This document shows positions 26,879 through 35,763 of a stretch of 64,000 bases of DNA, in pieces. The stretch's first letter is position 1. Each line of letters starts with the position of its first letter. The stretch is from Corynebacterium sp. ACRQK (GTDB lineage Bacteria > Actinomycetota > Actinomycetes > Mycobacteriales > Mycobacteriaceae). The notes under the pieces were generated by a model, which saw only the letters and a program-made list of their open reading frames with translations, made no database searches and had not been told where the DNA came from. The position numbers and the translations under genes are program-made. The DNA is taken from positions 124,001-188,000 of the forward strand of contig NZ_JAKRMU010000005.1 in NCBI RefSeq assembly GCF_022345965.1. The letters run 5' to 3'.

Positions 26879-27739
26879 ATGGCTACTAACGGTTCTGATT
26901 CTTCTTCCCCGATCCCAGAGGACATGCTGAACGCAATCATCAAGACGTTCATCGTGGCGCATGTCGACGATTCCGACCATCACCTGGCTCAGGCATTGGT
27001 GTACAACGCAGGGCGCCTTGCGTGGCGTATGCGCCAGACGGGTCTGGAAACGGAGCAGAAGACGTCCGTCAGCGATGTCGTGACCGCTGCGGATCGCGCA
27101 GCCGAAAAGTTCATTGCCGACGCGCTGCGCGCCATCCGCCCCGACGATGGCCTGTTAGGCGAGGAGGGCACCGCCGTGGAGTCGAAGTCCGGCCGCACCT
27201 GGGTGATCGACCCGGTCGATGGCACGTATAACTTCACTACTGGTTCAGATTATTGGTGCTCTGCCCTGGCTCTGGTCGAGGGGTCCCCCGATGATCCGGA
27301 CGCCCTGTTGTTCGGCGCCGTTCACCGCCCGGCCATGGGCTACACGTGGTTTGGCGGCCCGAACATTCCTACTACTCGTGACGCCGCCGAGATCAGCCTG
27401 CCGAACACCACCGCGGAACTGACCTGCCTGGGCGGCTACCTGCACCCCACCGATATCGCGGACGCCACCCGGCTGCACAGCTGGAAGGCCGTGAGCACGC
27501 AGTTTGCCACGCTGCGCATGCTGGGGTCTGCGTCTATCGATCTAGCCTGCGTGGCCGGTGGCGAGCTCGGCTGCTGGATGCAGCACAGCGTGGCCAGCTG
27601 GGACTGGCTGCCTGGGCGAGCTTTGGTGGAGGGCGCTGGGGGCGTCGCTAAGAAGGAAGAAAAAGACGGCACCACCTGGTTCATTGCCGGGACGCCAGAC
27701 GCGGTAGAGCAGTCCATTAAGGCGCTGCGCGAAGCCTAG
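26879..27739 (+). CDS. Inositol monophosphatase-family phosphatase
   Basis: A 286-residue Mg2+-dependent phosphatase of the IMPase/HisN/CysQ fold. Metal-binding motifs are GEEGTAVES (Glu-Glu), [15 protein letters not shown] and, near the C-terminus, [31 protein letters not shown] is the usual first motif. ATG 26879 is chosen; an in-frame ATG nine bases upstream is possible. It lies directly upstream of hisN in the same orientation, and a similar pair beside prfB occurs in corynebacteria. Substrate may be inositol phosphate (for mycothiol or phosphatidylinositol mannoside synthesis) or another sugar phosphate; the sequence does not decide. Confidence 0.88.
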   Translation: MATNGSDSSSPIPEDMLNAIIKTFIVAHVDDSDHHLAQALVYNAGRLAWRMRQTGLETEQKTSVSDVVTAADRAAEKFIADALRAIRPDDGLLGEEGTAVESKSGRTWVIDPVDGTYNFTTGSDYWCSALALVEGSPDDPDALLFGAVHRPAMGYTWFGGPNIPTTRDAAEISLPNTTAELTCLGGYLHPTDIADATRLHSWKAVSTQFATLRMLGSASIDLACVAGGELGCWMQHSVASWDWLPGRALVEGAGGVAKKEEKDGTTWFIAGTPDAVEQSIKALREA

Positions 27740-27821
27740 CGAGAAGTGCGCACCCCCCTTCGTCACACTAGCCACATTCTTCCCATGGCTTTACGTGCGC
27801 CACGGGGTTATCATGTGTTTC

Positions 27822-28709
27822 ATGACGGACTCAGTTTCCCCATATGCAGATGACTTAACCCTGGCGCTATCGCTGGCCGACGCCGCCGACGCGATCACCA
27901 TGGCGCGGTTCGAGGCGAACGACCTGAGCGTTGAATCGAAGCCCGACCTCACGCCGGTGAGCGACGCAGACACCGCCGTGGAGAAGGAACTGCGGGAACT
28001 CATCGCCGCACATCACCCAGAGGACGCACTGCTGGGCGAGGAATTCGGTGGCGACGTCACCTTTGCCGGGCGCCAGTGGGTCATCGACCCCATTGACGGC
28101 ACCAAGAACTTCGTGCGCGGCGTGCCCGTGTGGGCCACGCTGATCAGCCTGCTGGCCGACGGCAAGCCCGTGGTGGGGGTCGTCTCCGCACCCGCACTGG
28201 GGCGCCGCTGGTGGGCCGCCGAGGGAGCCGGCGCATGGCGACTGTTTAACACCCCGGCTAGCGCTACTGCCACCGGCGGCACTGGTAGCACTGGCGACAC
28301 CGGCGCCACTGGTAACACAGGCAATGCAGACCGTGGGGTGCCGTCGGTGGGTGCCCGCCGCCTGGAGGTTTCGAAGGTCGCACAGGTCGCGGACTCCTCG
28401 ATTGCGATTTCCTCGCTCTCCGGCTGGGCGGACTGCGGCAAACGCGAGCAGCTAATCAGTCTGACGGATTCTGCGTGGCGCCTGCGCGGATACGGCGACT
28501 TCTGGTCCTACATGCTGGTCGCCGAAGGCGCGGTGGACATCGCCGCCGAGCCGGAGGTAAGCCTCTGGGATCTGGCGGCGCTGACGCCGATCATCACGGA
28601 GGCCGGCGGGCGCTTCACCTCTCTGGACGGCCAGGACGGCCCGCACGGCGGGTCCGCCGTAGCTACCAACGGCCTACTGCACGAGGCCACGCTCAGCGCC
28701 CTCGAATAG
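27822..28709 (+). CDS. hisN: Histidinol-phosphatase (IMPase-type HisN)
   Basis: HisN dephosphorylates histidinol phosphate, the penultimate step in histidine synthesis; actinobacteria use this IMPase-type enzyme. The 295-residue protein has [47 protein letters not shown] and, in the C-terminal half, [35 protein letters not shown] closely resembles mycobacterial HisN. Residues 150-167 are an unusual insertion of six x-Thr-Gly triplets between GAWRLF and the RRLEVSK segment. ATG 27822 follows the upstream gene by 82 bases. The position beside a second IMPase gene and prfB supports the hisN assignment. Confidence 0.88.
   Translation: MTDSVSPYADDLTLALSLADAADAITMARFEANDLSVESKPDLTPVSDADTAVEKELRELIAAHHPEDALLGEEFGGDVTFAGRQWVIDPIDGTKNFVRGVPVWATLISLLADGKPVVGVVSAPALGRRWWAAEGAGAWRLFNTPASATATGGTGSTGDTGATGNTGNADRGVPSVGARRLEVSKVAQVADSSIAISSLSGWADCGKREQLISLTDSAWRLRGYGDFWSYMLVAEGAVDIAAEPEVSLWDLAALTPIITEAGGRFTSLDGQDGPHGGSAVATNGLLHEATLSALE
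28269..28322 (+). repeat. Six 9-bp units in hisN encoding (x-Thr-Gly)6
   Basis: Units GCCACCGGC, GGCACTGGT, AGCACTGGC, GACACCGGC, GCCACTGGT and AACACAGGC follow in frame. The peptide reads as Gly-X-Thr triplets, like short collagen-type repeats. It lies in a predicted surface loop away from metal ligands. Confidence 0.85.
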
Positions 28710-28739
28710 GCGCTAACCGAGCCTGACCCTAGCCGGGAC

Positions 28740-30263
28740 CTAGACGTCGAGCGCCAGGTACACGGTGTCGAGGTACTCCTCGATCCCCTCGAAGCCACCC
28801 TCGCGGCCCAGGCCGGACTGCTTCACGCCGCCGAACGGAGCCGATGCATCCGACAGCGCGCCACGGTTCACGCCGACCATGCCGGCCTCCATGCGCTCGG
28901 CGAAGCGCAGAGTCTTCTTCATATCCTCGCCCATCACATAGCCAGCCAGGCCGAAGATGGTGTCGTTGGCGGCCTTCAGGGCTTCCTCATCGCTGGAGAC
29001 GCGCTGCACGGCCGCAACGGGGCCGAAGATCTCCTGGTTAGCGATCTCAAACTGTGGCGTCACGCCCGTAAGCACCGTGGCGGGATACCAGAAACCATTC
29101 GGGTCCAGGTTGGGGTGAGTCTCCCCCAGCTTCTCCAAGGCCTCGTTACCGCCGAGGGCAACGTGCGCACCCTCCTCGACAGCCTTGGCCACCATGTCGC
29201 GCACTCCATCGCGCTGCTCCTGGCTGACCAGCGGCCCCATGGTCGTCTGCGGGTCGGTGCCCGGCCCCATCACGAACTCGCTCGTCTTCTGCACCAGCCC
29301 GGCCTCAAACTCCTCGGCCAGGGACTCGTGGACGATAAAGCGGTTCGCGGCCACACAAACCTGGCCCGCGCCGCGCATCTTCGCCGCGATAGCCTGCTCC
29401 ACGGCCTTGTCCACGTCCGCATGCTCCAGCACAACGAAAGGCGCGTTACCGCCAAGCTCCAGCGAAGTGCGAATCGTCTTCTGCGCCGCAGTGGCGGCCA
29501 GCGCCTGGCCCACCTCCGTGGAGCCGGTGAAAGTCAGCTTGCGCAGACGGTCGTCGTCCAACAGGGCGGATACGCGGCGCGCCGAAGACGTCGGCAACAC
29601 CTGGAACACCCCATCCGGCATGCCCGCGATGCGCCCCAGCTCCGCAAGGTAAAGCATCGTCAGCGGGGTCAGCTGCGCCGGCTTGGCAATCACGGTGCAG
29701 CCCGCCGCAAGCGCCGGCGCCAGCTTGCGGGTAACCATCGCCAGTGGGAAGTTCCACGGGGTAATCGCCAGCACCGGCCCCACCGGACGGTGCGTAGTCA
29801 CGATGCGCCCGTTGCCCGCCGGGGCGACGCGATATTCGCCAGCAATAGCCGCCGCACGCTCACTAAACCAACGCAGGTACTCGGCGGCATACGTTACCTC
29901 GCCCTTGGAATCCGGCAGCGCGCGTCCCAGCTCCAGGGACTGCAGAACCGCCAGCTGATCCGCGTGTTCGTGCACCAAATCGAACAGCCGACGCAGAAGC
30001 TCGGAACGCTCCCGCGGGGTGGATTCGGCCCAGTCCACCTGAACCTCCACGGCCTTATCCATGGCCTCCCGCGCATCATCCTCTGTTGCCGCAGCGACAT
30101 CCGCGAAGGGCTTCCCCGTGGCGGCGTCAATAACCGAAATAGATTCACCGGCAGACCCGGCGCGCCAGGCCCCACCTAAGAACAACCCCGTGGGCACCTC
30201 GAAGGAAAGCCCCGCGACCTGAAGAGTGGTGCTGAATTCAGAAGGAATATTGAGTGAAGTCAT
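28740..30263 (-). CDS. gabD: Succinate-semialdehyde dehydrogenase (NAD(P)+), aldehyde dehydrogenase family
   Basis: An NAD(P)-dependent aldehyde dehydrogenase of 507 residues. Motifs: [20 protein letters not shown] (cofactor binding), [31 protein letters not shown] with the catalytic Glu, [20 protein letters not shown] with the catalytic Cys, and [12 protein letters not shown]. The C-terminal [23 protein letters not shown] is typical of succinate-semialdehyde dehydrogenases, which complete the GABA shunt or 4-hydroxybutyrate pathway into succinate. ATG 30263 is chosen over an upstream ATG because it starts at the conserved N-terminus. It is divergent from pgi. No GABA transaminase is nearby, so the exact aldehyde is inferred. 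Confidence 0.85.
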   Translation of the reverse strand: MTSLNIPSEFSTTLQVAGLSFEVPTGLFLGGAWRAGSAGESISVIDAATGKPFADVAAATEDDAREAMDKAVEVQVDWAESTPRERSELLRRLFDLVHEHADQLAVLQSLELGRALPDSKGEVTYAAEYLRWFSERAAAIAGEYRVAPAGNGRIVTTHRPVGPVLAITPWNFPLAMVTRKLAPALAAGCTVIAKPAQLTPLTMLYLAELGRIAGMPDGVFQVLPTSSARRVSALLDDDRLRKLTFTGSTEVGQALAATAAQKTIRTSLELGGNAPFVVLEHADVDKAVEQAIAAKMRGAGQVCVAANRFIVHESLAEEFEAGLVQKTSEFVMGPGTDPQTTMGPLVSQEQRDGVRDMVAKAVEEGAHVALGGNEALEKLGETHPNLDPNGFWYPATVLTGVTPQFEIANQEIFGPVAAVQRVSSDEEALKAANDTIFGLAGYVMGEDMKKTLRFAERMEAGMVGVNRGALSDASAPFGGVKQSGLGREGGFEGIEEYLDTVYLALDV

Positions 30264-30322
30264 GCACCCACATATACGCGCCTTTCGGAAGCAGGCTTGC
30301 AGACCGCCACGCGCCTGCACCT

Positions 30323-30340
30323 TTTCCACTACCGTGGAAA
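30323..30340. promoter_or_regulatory. Inverted repeat in the divergent gabD-pgi promoter region
   Basis: TTTCCAC (30323-30329) and GTGGAAA (30334-30340) form a perfect 7-bp inverted repeat around TACC. It lies in the ~110-bp divergent gap, 19 bases upstream of the pgi ribosome-binding site, and could be an operator serving both genes. Confidence 0.45.
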
Positions 30341-30372
30341 GTGATAATTACAGCGACGAAAGGAGCCCAGCT

Positions 30373-32076
30373 GTGCCTATGCCACAACAACGCGAAGCCG
30401 CACATAAGACACGGGAATGGAAGAAGCTCACCGAATTCGCCGACGCAACGCGCGGCACCCAACTGCGAGAGCTCTTCACCGAACAGCCGGGACGCTCCAG
30501 CGACATGACCTACAACGTGGGTCCACTGCACGTAGACCTGTCGAAGAACCTCATCGACGAGCGCGGCCTACGCCTGCTACTGGACCTGGCGCGTGCCCGC
30601 GGCCTGGAAGACTACCGCAGCGCCATGTTCGACGGCGAGCACATCAACACCACCGAGGATCGTGCCGTCCTGCACACCGCGCTGCGCATTCCGGTCGATC
30701 GGGAGTTCAGCATCCTAGGCGGGGCTGACGAGACGCAGGACGTGGCCGCCGATGTGCACGCAGTGCTGGGCCGCATGCGCGACTTCGCCAAGGCGCTCCG
30801 CTCCGGCTCCTGGCAGGGCGTGACCGGGCACACCATCAAGCACGTCGTGAACATCGGCATCGGCGGCTCCGACCTGGGTCCGGCAATGGCCGCACAGGCA
30901 CTGCGCCCCTACATGACGGCCGGCATTACGCCGCACTTCATCTCCAACATCGACCCAGCCGACGTGGCAGGCACCCTCGATGGGCTGGATGCCGAATCCA
31001 CGCTGTTCGTCATCGCCTCCAAGACCTTCACCACCTCTGAGACCCTGGCCAATGCCCACGCCGCGCGCCGCTGGCTGCTGCGTAACCTCGCCGATGAGGG
31101 CGTGGACGTCGAGGGGGACGACGCCATCCGTGACATCACCGCCAAGCACTTCGTGGCCGTCTCCACCGCCGCGGAGAAAGTGCAGGAATTCGGCATCGAC
31201 ACGAAGAACATGTTCGAGTTTTGGGACTGGGTGGGCGGCCGCTACTCCGTGGATTCCGCCATTGGTCTTTCGCTGATGGCCGCCATTGGGCCGCAGGACT
31301 TCATGCGCTTCCTAGAAGGCTTCCACGAGGTCGACGACCACTTCCGCACCGAACCGCTGGAAATGAACATTCCGGTGCTAATGGGCATGCTGGGCGTGTG
31401 GTACACAGATTTCCTGGGCGCGCAGTCGCACGCGGTGCTGCCGTATTCCGAGGATATGGCGCGCTTCCCCGCCTACCTGCAGCAGCTGACGATGGAATCT
31501 AACGGCAAGTCCGTGCAGCTGGACGGCACCCCGGTGGAAGTTCCATCCGGCGAGATCTACTGGGGCGAGCCCGGCACAAACGGCCAGCACGCTTTCTTCC
31601 AGCTACTACACCAGGGCACGCACCTGGTGCCGGCTGACTTCATTGGCTTCGTCAACCCGCACGACGATGCCGTTGCCGCCGACGGGACCACCAGCATGCA
31701 CGACATGTTGATGTCCAACTTCTTCGCCCAGACCCGCGTGCTGGCCTTCGGCAAGAACGCCGAAGAGTTGAAGGAGGAGGGTGTGGCCCCCGAGCTGATC
31801 CCGCACAAGGTGATGCCCGGCAACCGCCCGACCACCACCATTCTGGCTGACAAGCTGACCCCGAAAACGTTGGGTGCGCTGATCGCACTGTACGAGCACA
31901 TTGTTTTCGTGCAGGGCGTGATCTGGGGCATCAACAGCTTTGACCAGTGGGGAGTGGAGCTCGGCAAGAAGCAGGCAAACGCGCTGTTGCCTGCGGTTAC
32001 TGGTGAGGAGCGTAGTGACGCCGGCGACTCCTCCACCGACGACCTCATCGCCTACTACCGCCAGCACCGGGGCTAG
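30373..32076 (+). CDS. pgi: Glucose-6-phosphate isomerase
   Basis: Pgi interconverts glucose-6-phosphate and fructose-6-phosphate. About 567 residues, the size of the long bacterial form. Signature regions are [74 protein letters not shown] with the catalytic His, and [20 protein letters not shown] with the active-site Lys. GTG 30373 is chosen because AAAGGAG (30359-30365) lies 7 bases upstream; ATG 30379 two codons later is the alternative. Together with pgm in this window it serves central sugar-phosphate flow. Confidence 0.96.
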   Translation: MPMPQQREAAHKTREWKKLTEFADATRGTQLRELFTEQPGRSSDMTYNVGPLHVDLSKNLIDERGLRLLLDLARARGLEDYRSAMFDGEHINTTEDRAVLHTALRIPVDREFSILGGADETQDVAADVHAVLGRMRDFAKALRSGSWQGVTGHTIKHVVNIGIGGSDLGPAMAAQALRPYMTAGITPHFISNIDPADVAGTLDGLDAESTLFVIASKTFTTSETLANAHAARRWLLRNLADEGVDVEGDDAIRDITAKHFVAVSTAAEKVQEFGIDTKNMFEFWDWVGGRYSVDSAIGLSLMAAIGPQDFMRFLEGFHEVDDHFRTEPLEMNIPVLMGMLGVWYTDFLGAQSHAVLPYSEDMARFPAYLQQLTMESNGKSVQLDGTPVEVPSGEIYWGEPGTNGQHAFFQLLHQGTHLVPADFIGFVNPHDDAVAADGTTSMHDMLMSNFFAQTRVLAFGKNAEELKEEGVAPELIPHKVMPGNRPTTTILADKLTPKTLGALIALYEHIVFVQGVIWGINSFDQWGVELGKKQANALLPAVTGEERSDAGDSSTDDLIAYYRQHRG

Positions 32077-32160
32077 CGATTAGCTGGGGCGGGCGGGCTC
32101 TTCGCTACACGCCGCGACTGTTCTGCCTGCCCCTGCACCCCAGCCTGTCCGGCTCCAAGA

Positions 32161-32350
32161 TGTCGGAAACGATGCACTGCCGCAGGGCAAATGTCGGAAA
32201 CGTTGCACTCCCGTAAGGCAAAAGTCGGAAAACTTGCAAAACGTTCTTGCAAACTATTTCCACCTACATATAAGGGCTGGTCAGGAGGATTTAGAGGCGG
32301 AACAGGTGGCGTCGATAGAAAAGAAATGCAACATTTCCGACAATTTGCCT
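32161..32350. repeat. Three 31-bp direct repeats plus an inverted copy (possible insertion-sequence end remnant)
   Basis: The core GTCGGAAA occurs at 32162, 32193 and 32224, exactly 31 bases apart, each within a longer unit like ATGTCGGAAACGTTGCAC followed by GCA-rich sequence. At 32328-32350 an inverted copy reads, on the minus strand, GGCAAATTGTCGGAAATG and then TTGCA. About 80 bases lie between the direct set and the inverted copy. Repeated terminal binding sites on one side and an inverted copy on the other resemble IS21-type transposon ends or a MITE, but no transposase remains. The rest of the 32077-32455 gap holds only the terminator below. Confidence 0.75.
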
Positions 32351-32380
32351 TTGGCCGAGCGAATTCTAGATAACGAAACG

Positions 32381-32408
32381 AAGGCTCCCCGCTAATGCAG
32401 GGAGCCTT
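32381..32408 (-). terminator. Terminator of the secreted-protein genes
   Basis: AAGGCTCCC and GGGAGCCTT form a 9-bp stem around a 10-nt loop; on the minus strand it is followed by CGTTTCGTT. It lies 47 bases beyond the stop of the 32456 gene. Confidence 0.7.
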
Positions 32409-32455
32409 ATAGACGGAGTTAGCCGTCGAGATCAGAGATCCGTTCAGAGATCAGA

Positions 32456-33211
32456 CTAGAACAGCCCCTTGGTCGGCTTGTGCATAACGTCGGTGGTGGT
32501 GACCTCACGGGAGTCGACATTCTGGTCGTTGGAGTTGGACTTGTCCTCTTCCAGACGACCGGTCTGGGTTACGGTGATGTAGTTCTCCAGGCGACCCAGC
32601 TTGGTCTTGCCGTCGCCGAAGTTCAAGTTGGCCAGCAGCTTGGACTCGCCCGGGTTAATCGGGTTGGAGAGGGTAACCTCGAAGCTGCGGACGGACTTGT
32701 CCTTATCGAAGCCCAGGTCGCGAGTGTATGCACCATTGAACCAGCCCGGAGTGATCAGGCGGTCAACACCCTTCGGCCCCTTCTCGGTGTGCACGTCGAT
32801 ACGGAAGGAGGTAGCCGGGAAGTCCTGGTAGTAGATCTCGGAGCCAACGTTCTTGGCGGAGATGGAAACCAGGCCTGCGAAGCCAGCAGACTTGCCAGCA
32901 GCGACGCGGATCTCCGGCTTCAGGTCGTACTTCTCGCCGGACTGCTCAGCCTCGTCCTTAGCGGGCTTCTCGGCCTCGTCAGTGGACGGCTTCTCGGCTT
33001 CGTCAGTGGACGGCTCTTCGTCCTCGGCAGCCGGAGCTTCGTCAGCCTCGGCAGCGGAAGCGTCAGAGGCGTCCGCGTTCTCAGCGACAGCAACGTCCTG
33101 GTTGAAGCCAGGGGCAACAACTTCATCAGCGAAAGCGTTGCCAGCGCCCGCGAAGGCGGTGGTCACGCCGATAGCGGCAGCGAGGGTCAGGGAAGCTGCG
33201 TTCTTCTTCAT
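32456..33211 (-). CDS. Secreted protein with acidic tandem repeats, function unknown
   Basis: A 251-residue protein with a clear signal peptide (MKKNAASLTLAAAIGVTTAF, cleavage likely after GNAFA at residue 28). Residues 45-92 are an acidic, Ala/Glu-rich linker with repeats of STDEAEKP and AKDEAEQ. The remaining ~150 residues form a beta-rich domain without Cys (KPEIRVAAGKSAGFAGLVSI, FEVTLSNPINPGESKLLANL) that may be Ig-like. AAGGAACC precedes ATG 33211. It follows the other secreted-protein gene by 143 bases in the same orientation; that gap has repeated TCGCA motifs and a TATAAAA, so it may have its own promoter. I recognise no family. Confidence 0.85.
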   Translation of the reverse strand: MKKNAASLTLAAAIGVTTAFAGAGNAFADEVVAPGFNQDVAVAENADASDASAAEADEAPAAEDEEPSTDEAEKPSTDEAEKPAKDEAEQSGEKYDLKPEIRVAAGKSAGFAGLVSISAKNVGSEIYYQDFPATSFRIDVHTEKGPKGVDRLITPGWFNGAYTRDLGFDKDKSVRSFEVTLSNPINPGESKLLANLNFGDGKTKLGRLENYITVTQTGRLEEDKSNSNDQNVDSREVTTTDVMHKPTKGLF

Positions 33212-33354
33212 GTGAGGGGGTTCCTTACTTTTATAGGTGCAGGTCGAAGCATTGCGATAAGCATCGCGCGGCGCATTGAGGTTTGCGCTGCGAGAGGCAT
33301 TGCGAGGGTTTGCGAGGAGCTTCGAGCCTGCGAACGGGGATCAGCGAAGTTGGT

Positions 33355-34155
33355 TTATGCCTCGTCGGCGGGCTTGTCGGTCGGCTTCTCAGCCGGCTTG
33401 TCGGTCGGCTTCTCAGCCGGCTTGTCGGCCGGCTTCTCGGCATCCTCCGGCTTTGCCGGAACAGCGGAGTCAGCCGGGTTGTCGTACAGCTTCACGTTGA
33501 CCTGGTTCTTGATCGGAGTCAGCGCGGACCACGGGGTCGGGGTGGACCAGGTGCCGTTGGCCTTGCAGAACTGCTGGGTGCCGGTCATGTTGATGGTGCG
33601 GAAGCCGTAGGTGGCCTCGCCGGTGTGGCCGGCCGGGACGTCGTACGGGCCGACGGTCTGACCAACATTCCAGCTCAGGGAGTAGGAAGCCTCCGCGCCG
33701 ATGGTCTTTGCCAGCTCGTAGGCGATGCCAACGCTGCCCTTGGCATCCTTGGCAGAGCCTTCGCCGCCCAGGTTGACGCTGGTGGTCTCCGTGCGGTCAC
33801 CCTTGATGCTGATGGAGATGGTCTGAGTCTTGGACAGCTCCTGCGTCAGCGGGATGGTGTTCTTCGACTGGTTGGTGGCAGAGATGGTGCCAGCCGGGGT
33901 GAACTTGTCGTCGACCTTGTAGACGACGGTGCGGTAGTCCTCACCGGAGTTGCATACCGGGTGCGGGTTCAGGACGTTGGCCTTGATGTGGTCACTACCG
34001 TGGGTGGTGTTGACGATCGGCAGGGTCGGGTTGAGCTTCGGGGTCTCCGGGTAGTGCTCTTCCTTGGTGATAGCGGATGCGGGAGATGCGACGGCTGCCG
34101 CAACGATGACGGCGGCAGCGGCTGCGCTTGCGCCGTTCTTCCACAGGTTCTTCAT
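33355..34155 (-). CDS. Secreted beta-rich protein with Pro/Lys repeat tail; possible aerolysin/ETX-MTX2-like fold
   Basis: A 266-residue exported protein: signal peptide MKNLWKNGASAAAAAVIVAA with cleavage likely after ASPASA (residue 28). The middle (about 60-225) alternates Ser/Thr and hydrophobic residues in long strands: NTIPLTQELSKTQTISISIK, RTETTSVNLGGEGSAKDAKG, SVGIAYELAKTIGAEASYSL, SWNVGQTVGPYDVPAGHTGE. This amphipathic pattern, with a VPAG turn, recalls the strand-hairpin region of aerolysin-type pore-forming proteins; it is a pattern judgement, not a proven homology. Two Cys (NPHPVCNSG and QQFCKANG) could form a disulfide. The last ~25 residues are EKPADKP/AEKPTDKP repeats, like cell-wall-spanning tails, but no sortase motif follows. 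AGGAG precedes ATG 34155. Confidence 0.8.
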   Translation of the reverse strand: MKNLWKNGASAAAAAVIVAAAVASPASAITKEEHYPETPKLNPTLPIVNTTHGSDHIKANVLNPHPVCNSGEDYRTVVYKVDDKFTPAGTISATNQSKNTIPLTQELSKTQTISISIKGDRTETTSVNLGGEGSAKDAKGSVGIAYELAKTIGAEASYSLSWNVGQTVGPYDVPAGHTGEATYGFRTINMTGTQQFCKANGTWSTPTPWSALTPIKNQVNVKLYDNPADSAVPAKPEDAEKPADKPAEKPTDKPAEKPTDKPADEA

Positions 34156-34917
34156 ATTTTGTGCTCCTCTTGCACGCCACCGGCCAAAAGTGTGCAAGCT
34201 TGATACTCTCCGGCTTGCACGGGCTGGGGCGCGTTGGTGATGCTGCGAGAAAATGCACCGCCAGCCACAAACTTCTGCGAGATTTCGGCCAGGTGACTTT
34301 GGGTTTGAATCCGGTCTTAGGGGTGCCCTCTCCCGGGTGCTGCGCGACGAATTGCGAGAGCCGCGGTACACCCAGGCTCTGAGTGACGGAATTTAACTCT
34401 AGACCCTCGAAGCAAGGAATTGTTCGACAATTTTGTGTCACCATGCACCGTATTCAACCCAGAGTTCACCGACATTTAAACCAGCGTTCACCAAAAGAGC
34501 CTTAGGCAACCCTTAGAGCACTCTACAAGAACTACCGAAACGGGATTCACTGCTCAATTCGCCCCCTAAGCATATCCACTTAGGTAACCCTTGCCCCGAC
34601 CACCGAAAAACCCTAACAAACGCAACTGTCACCCCGCCCAAATTTCCCCTTCCTTAAAAAATAAGAATCACCAACCCTTTTGCTGTAGAAATTTTTAAAA
34701 AATCCCCCATTCCCCAAATGCGTAACTCTAGCTCACATGAACTTTGGGTAAACTCTTGCGACCTGCAATTTCTCCCCTACCAATGGCGCATACCACCCCG
34801 TTTCAGGGGTGCTAAATACAGCTAGCGGTCGGCTCATCATGGGGCTCACTAGCGAGCTACGAAGTGATCTCACTAGCGACATCCCGCCGCTGCCACGCCC
34901 ACCCCCCAATGAAAAAC
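34156..34917. other. 762-bp gap, A+T-richer than its surroundings, no convincing gene
   Basis: The part nearest the secreted-protein gene (34156-34440) must hold its promoter. From about 34440 to 34800 the sequence has A/T runs such as AAATTTTTAAAAAA and no frame with coding character. It contains 12-bp direct repeats (34459-34492) and a 13-bp pair TTAGGYAACCCTT at 34502-34514 and 34580-34592. Beyond 34800 lies the convergent end of nei2. Confidence 0.7.
34459..34492 (-). promoter_or_regulatory. Direct repeat CCAGNGTTCACC spaced by 22 bp
   Basis: CCAGAGTTCACC (34459-34470) and CCAGCGTTCACC (34481-34492) differ at one base and are 22 bp apart, about two helical turns, as for tandem activator or response-regulator sites. 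They lie about 300 bases upstream of the secreted-protein start on the minus strand. Confidence 0.35.
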
Positions 34918-35763
34918 TCACCGCTCCTGGCAATTCGGGCACCACCAGATGATCCGTTCCAACTCCGCCGAATCCAGGTCCGGATCTCCGCCAGCCCAGC
35001 GCCCACCCAGCGTCGCCTGCTGGATCGCCGCTCCGCACCGCCGGCACGCCTTGCCCGCACGCCCGAACACCCAGTTTCCCTGCCCGACCCGTCGGTCGCC
35101 GGTGAAGACGCGGTGCGGCTCAAAGCGGTTGTCCCACATCACTCTTCGGGCCAGGTCTATTGTTCTTGTGACGCCCACTTCTCCCACCTGCCTCACCTTC
35201 ACCTCCGGGTGCATTCCCACTAGGAACATCACCTCGGCGCGGTACTCGTTGCCGATCCCAGCCACGTTCTTCTGGTCCAGTAGCGCGGCACCCAATGTTC
35301 TTTCCGGCCGTTGCATGATCCGCGCAATGGCTTCTTCCCTGCCGCCAGACTCCCAATCTTCCGCCAGGATGTCCGGCCCCAACTGCGCGATAACCTGCGG
35401 GTAGTCCGCGAACTTGAACACCCGCACAAAGCCGAGGTCGTGCCCCACTATCTCGATCTCCTCGCCACCGGTGTGCTGGGGGCTAAAGCGCAGCACGATG
35501 CGTGCGCTATATCCGGGTCTGCGCCAGCGCTGGCCCGCGCGGTGGATTGCCCACACGCCTTCCATCTTCAAGTGCGTGTGAATCACCCGGTCGCCAATGT
35601 GCATGAATAGGTGCTTGCCGTAGGGCCACACTCGTCGGACTTGTTCGCCGTCGAAGCTCTCTGTGGCAAAGCAGGGCACTCGGATGTCGGTATTCCGCAC
35701 CGTACGCCCCATCATCCATTGCAGGCGGTTGGAAAGCTGGAGTACGGAATCTCCCTCAGGCAC
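34918..35763 (-). CDS. nei2: Fpg/Nei-family DNA glycosylase (endonuclease VIII, Nei2-like)
   Basis: A base-excision repair glycosylase/AP lyase of 281 residues. The N-terminus MPEGDSVLQLSNRLQWMMG supplies catalytic Pro2 and Glu3. The helix-two-turn-helix region is LGAALLDQKNVAGIGNEYRA, and the C-terminal zinc finger has the ligand pairs CRRCGAAI and WWCPNCQ. The pattern fits the Nei branch that acts on oxidised pyrimidines better than Fpg (MPEGDS rather than MPELPE). Its ATG lies inside the end of lhr (8-base overlap), so the two are translationally coupled; mycobacteria have the same lhr-nei pairing. Confidence 0.93.
   Translation of the reverse strand: MPEGDSVLQLSNRLQWMMGRTVRNTDIRVPCFATESFDGEQVRRVWPYGKHLFMHIGDRVIHTHLKMEGVWAIHRAGQRWRRPGYSARIVLRFSPQHTGGEEIEIVGHDLGFVRVFKFADYPQVIAQLGPDILAEDWESGGREEAIARIMQRPERTLGAALLDQKNVAGIGNEYRAEVMFLVGMHPEVKVRQVGEVGVTRTIDLARRVMWDNRFEPHRVFTGDRRVGQGNWVFGRAGKACRRCGAAIQQATLGGRWAGGDPDLDSAELERIIWWCPNCQER

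Noticed and set aside
26840..26983. N-terminal extension of prfB upstream of ATG 26839
   Set aside because: The extension contains Cys/Arg/His-rich non-family sequence and overlaps the divergent IMPase start; MQPEVSADL is the conserved RF2 start. No programmed frameshift site was found either.
32480..33610. Long open frame on the plus strand opposite the two secreted-protein genes
   Set aside because: It is antisense to two genes with signal peptides and ribosome-binding sites, crosses their gap, and its Val/Leu/Gly-rich text is the mirror of Asp/Lys/Glu-rich codons. No start signal.
34502..34592. DtxR iron box
   Set aside because: TTAGGTAACCCTT resembles one half of the 19-bp consensus only; the palindromic second half is missing in both copies.
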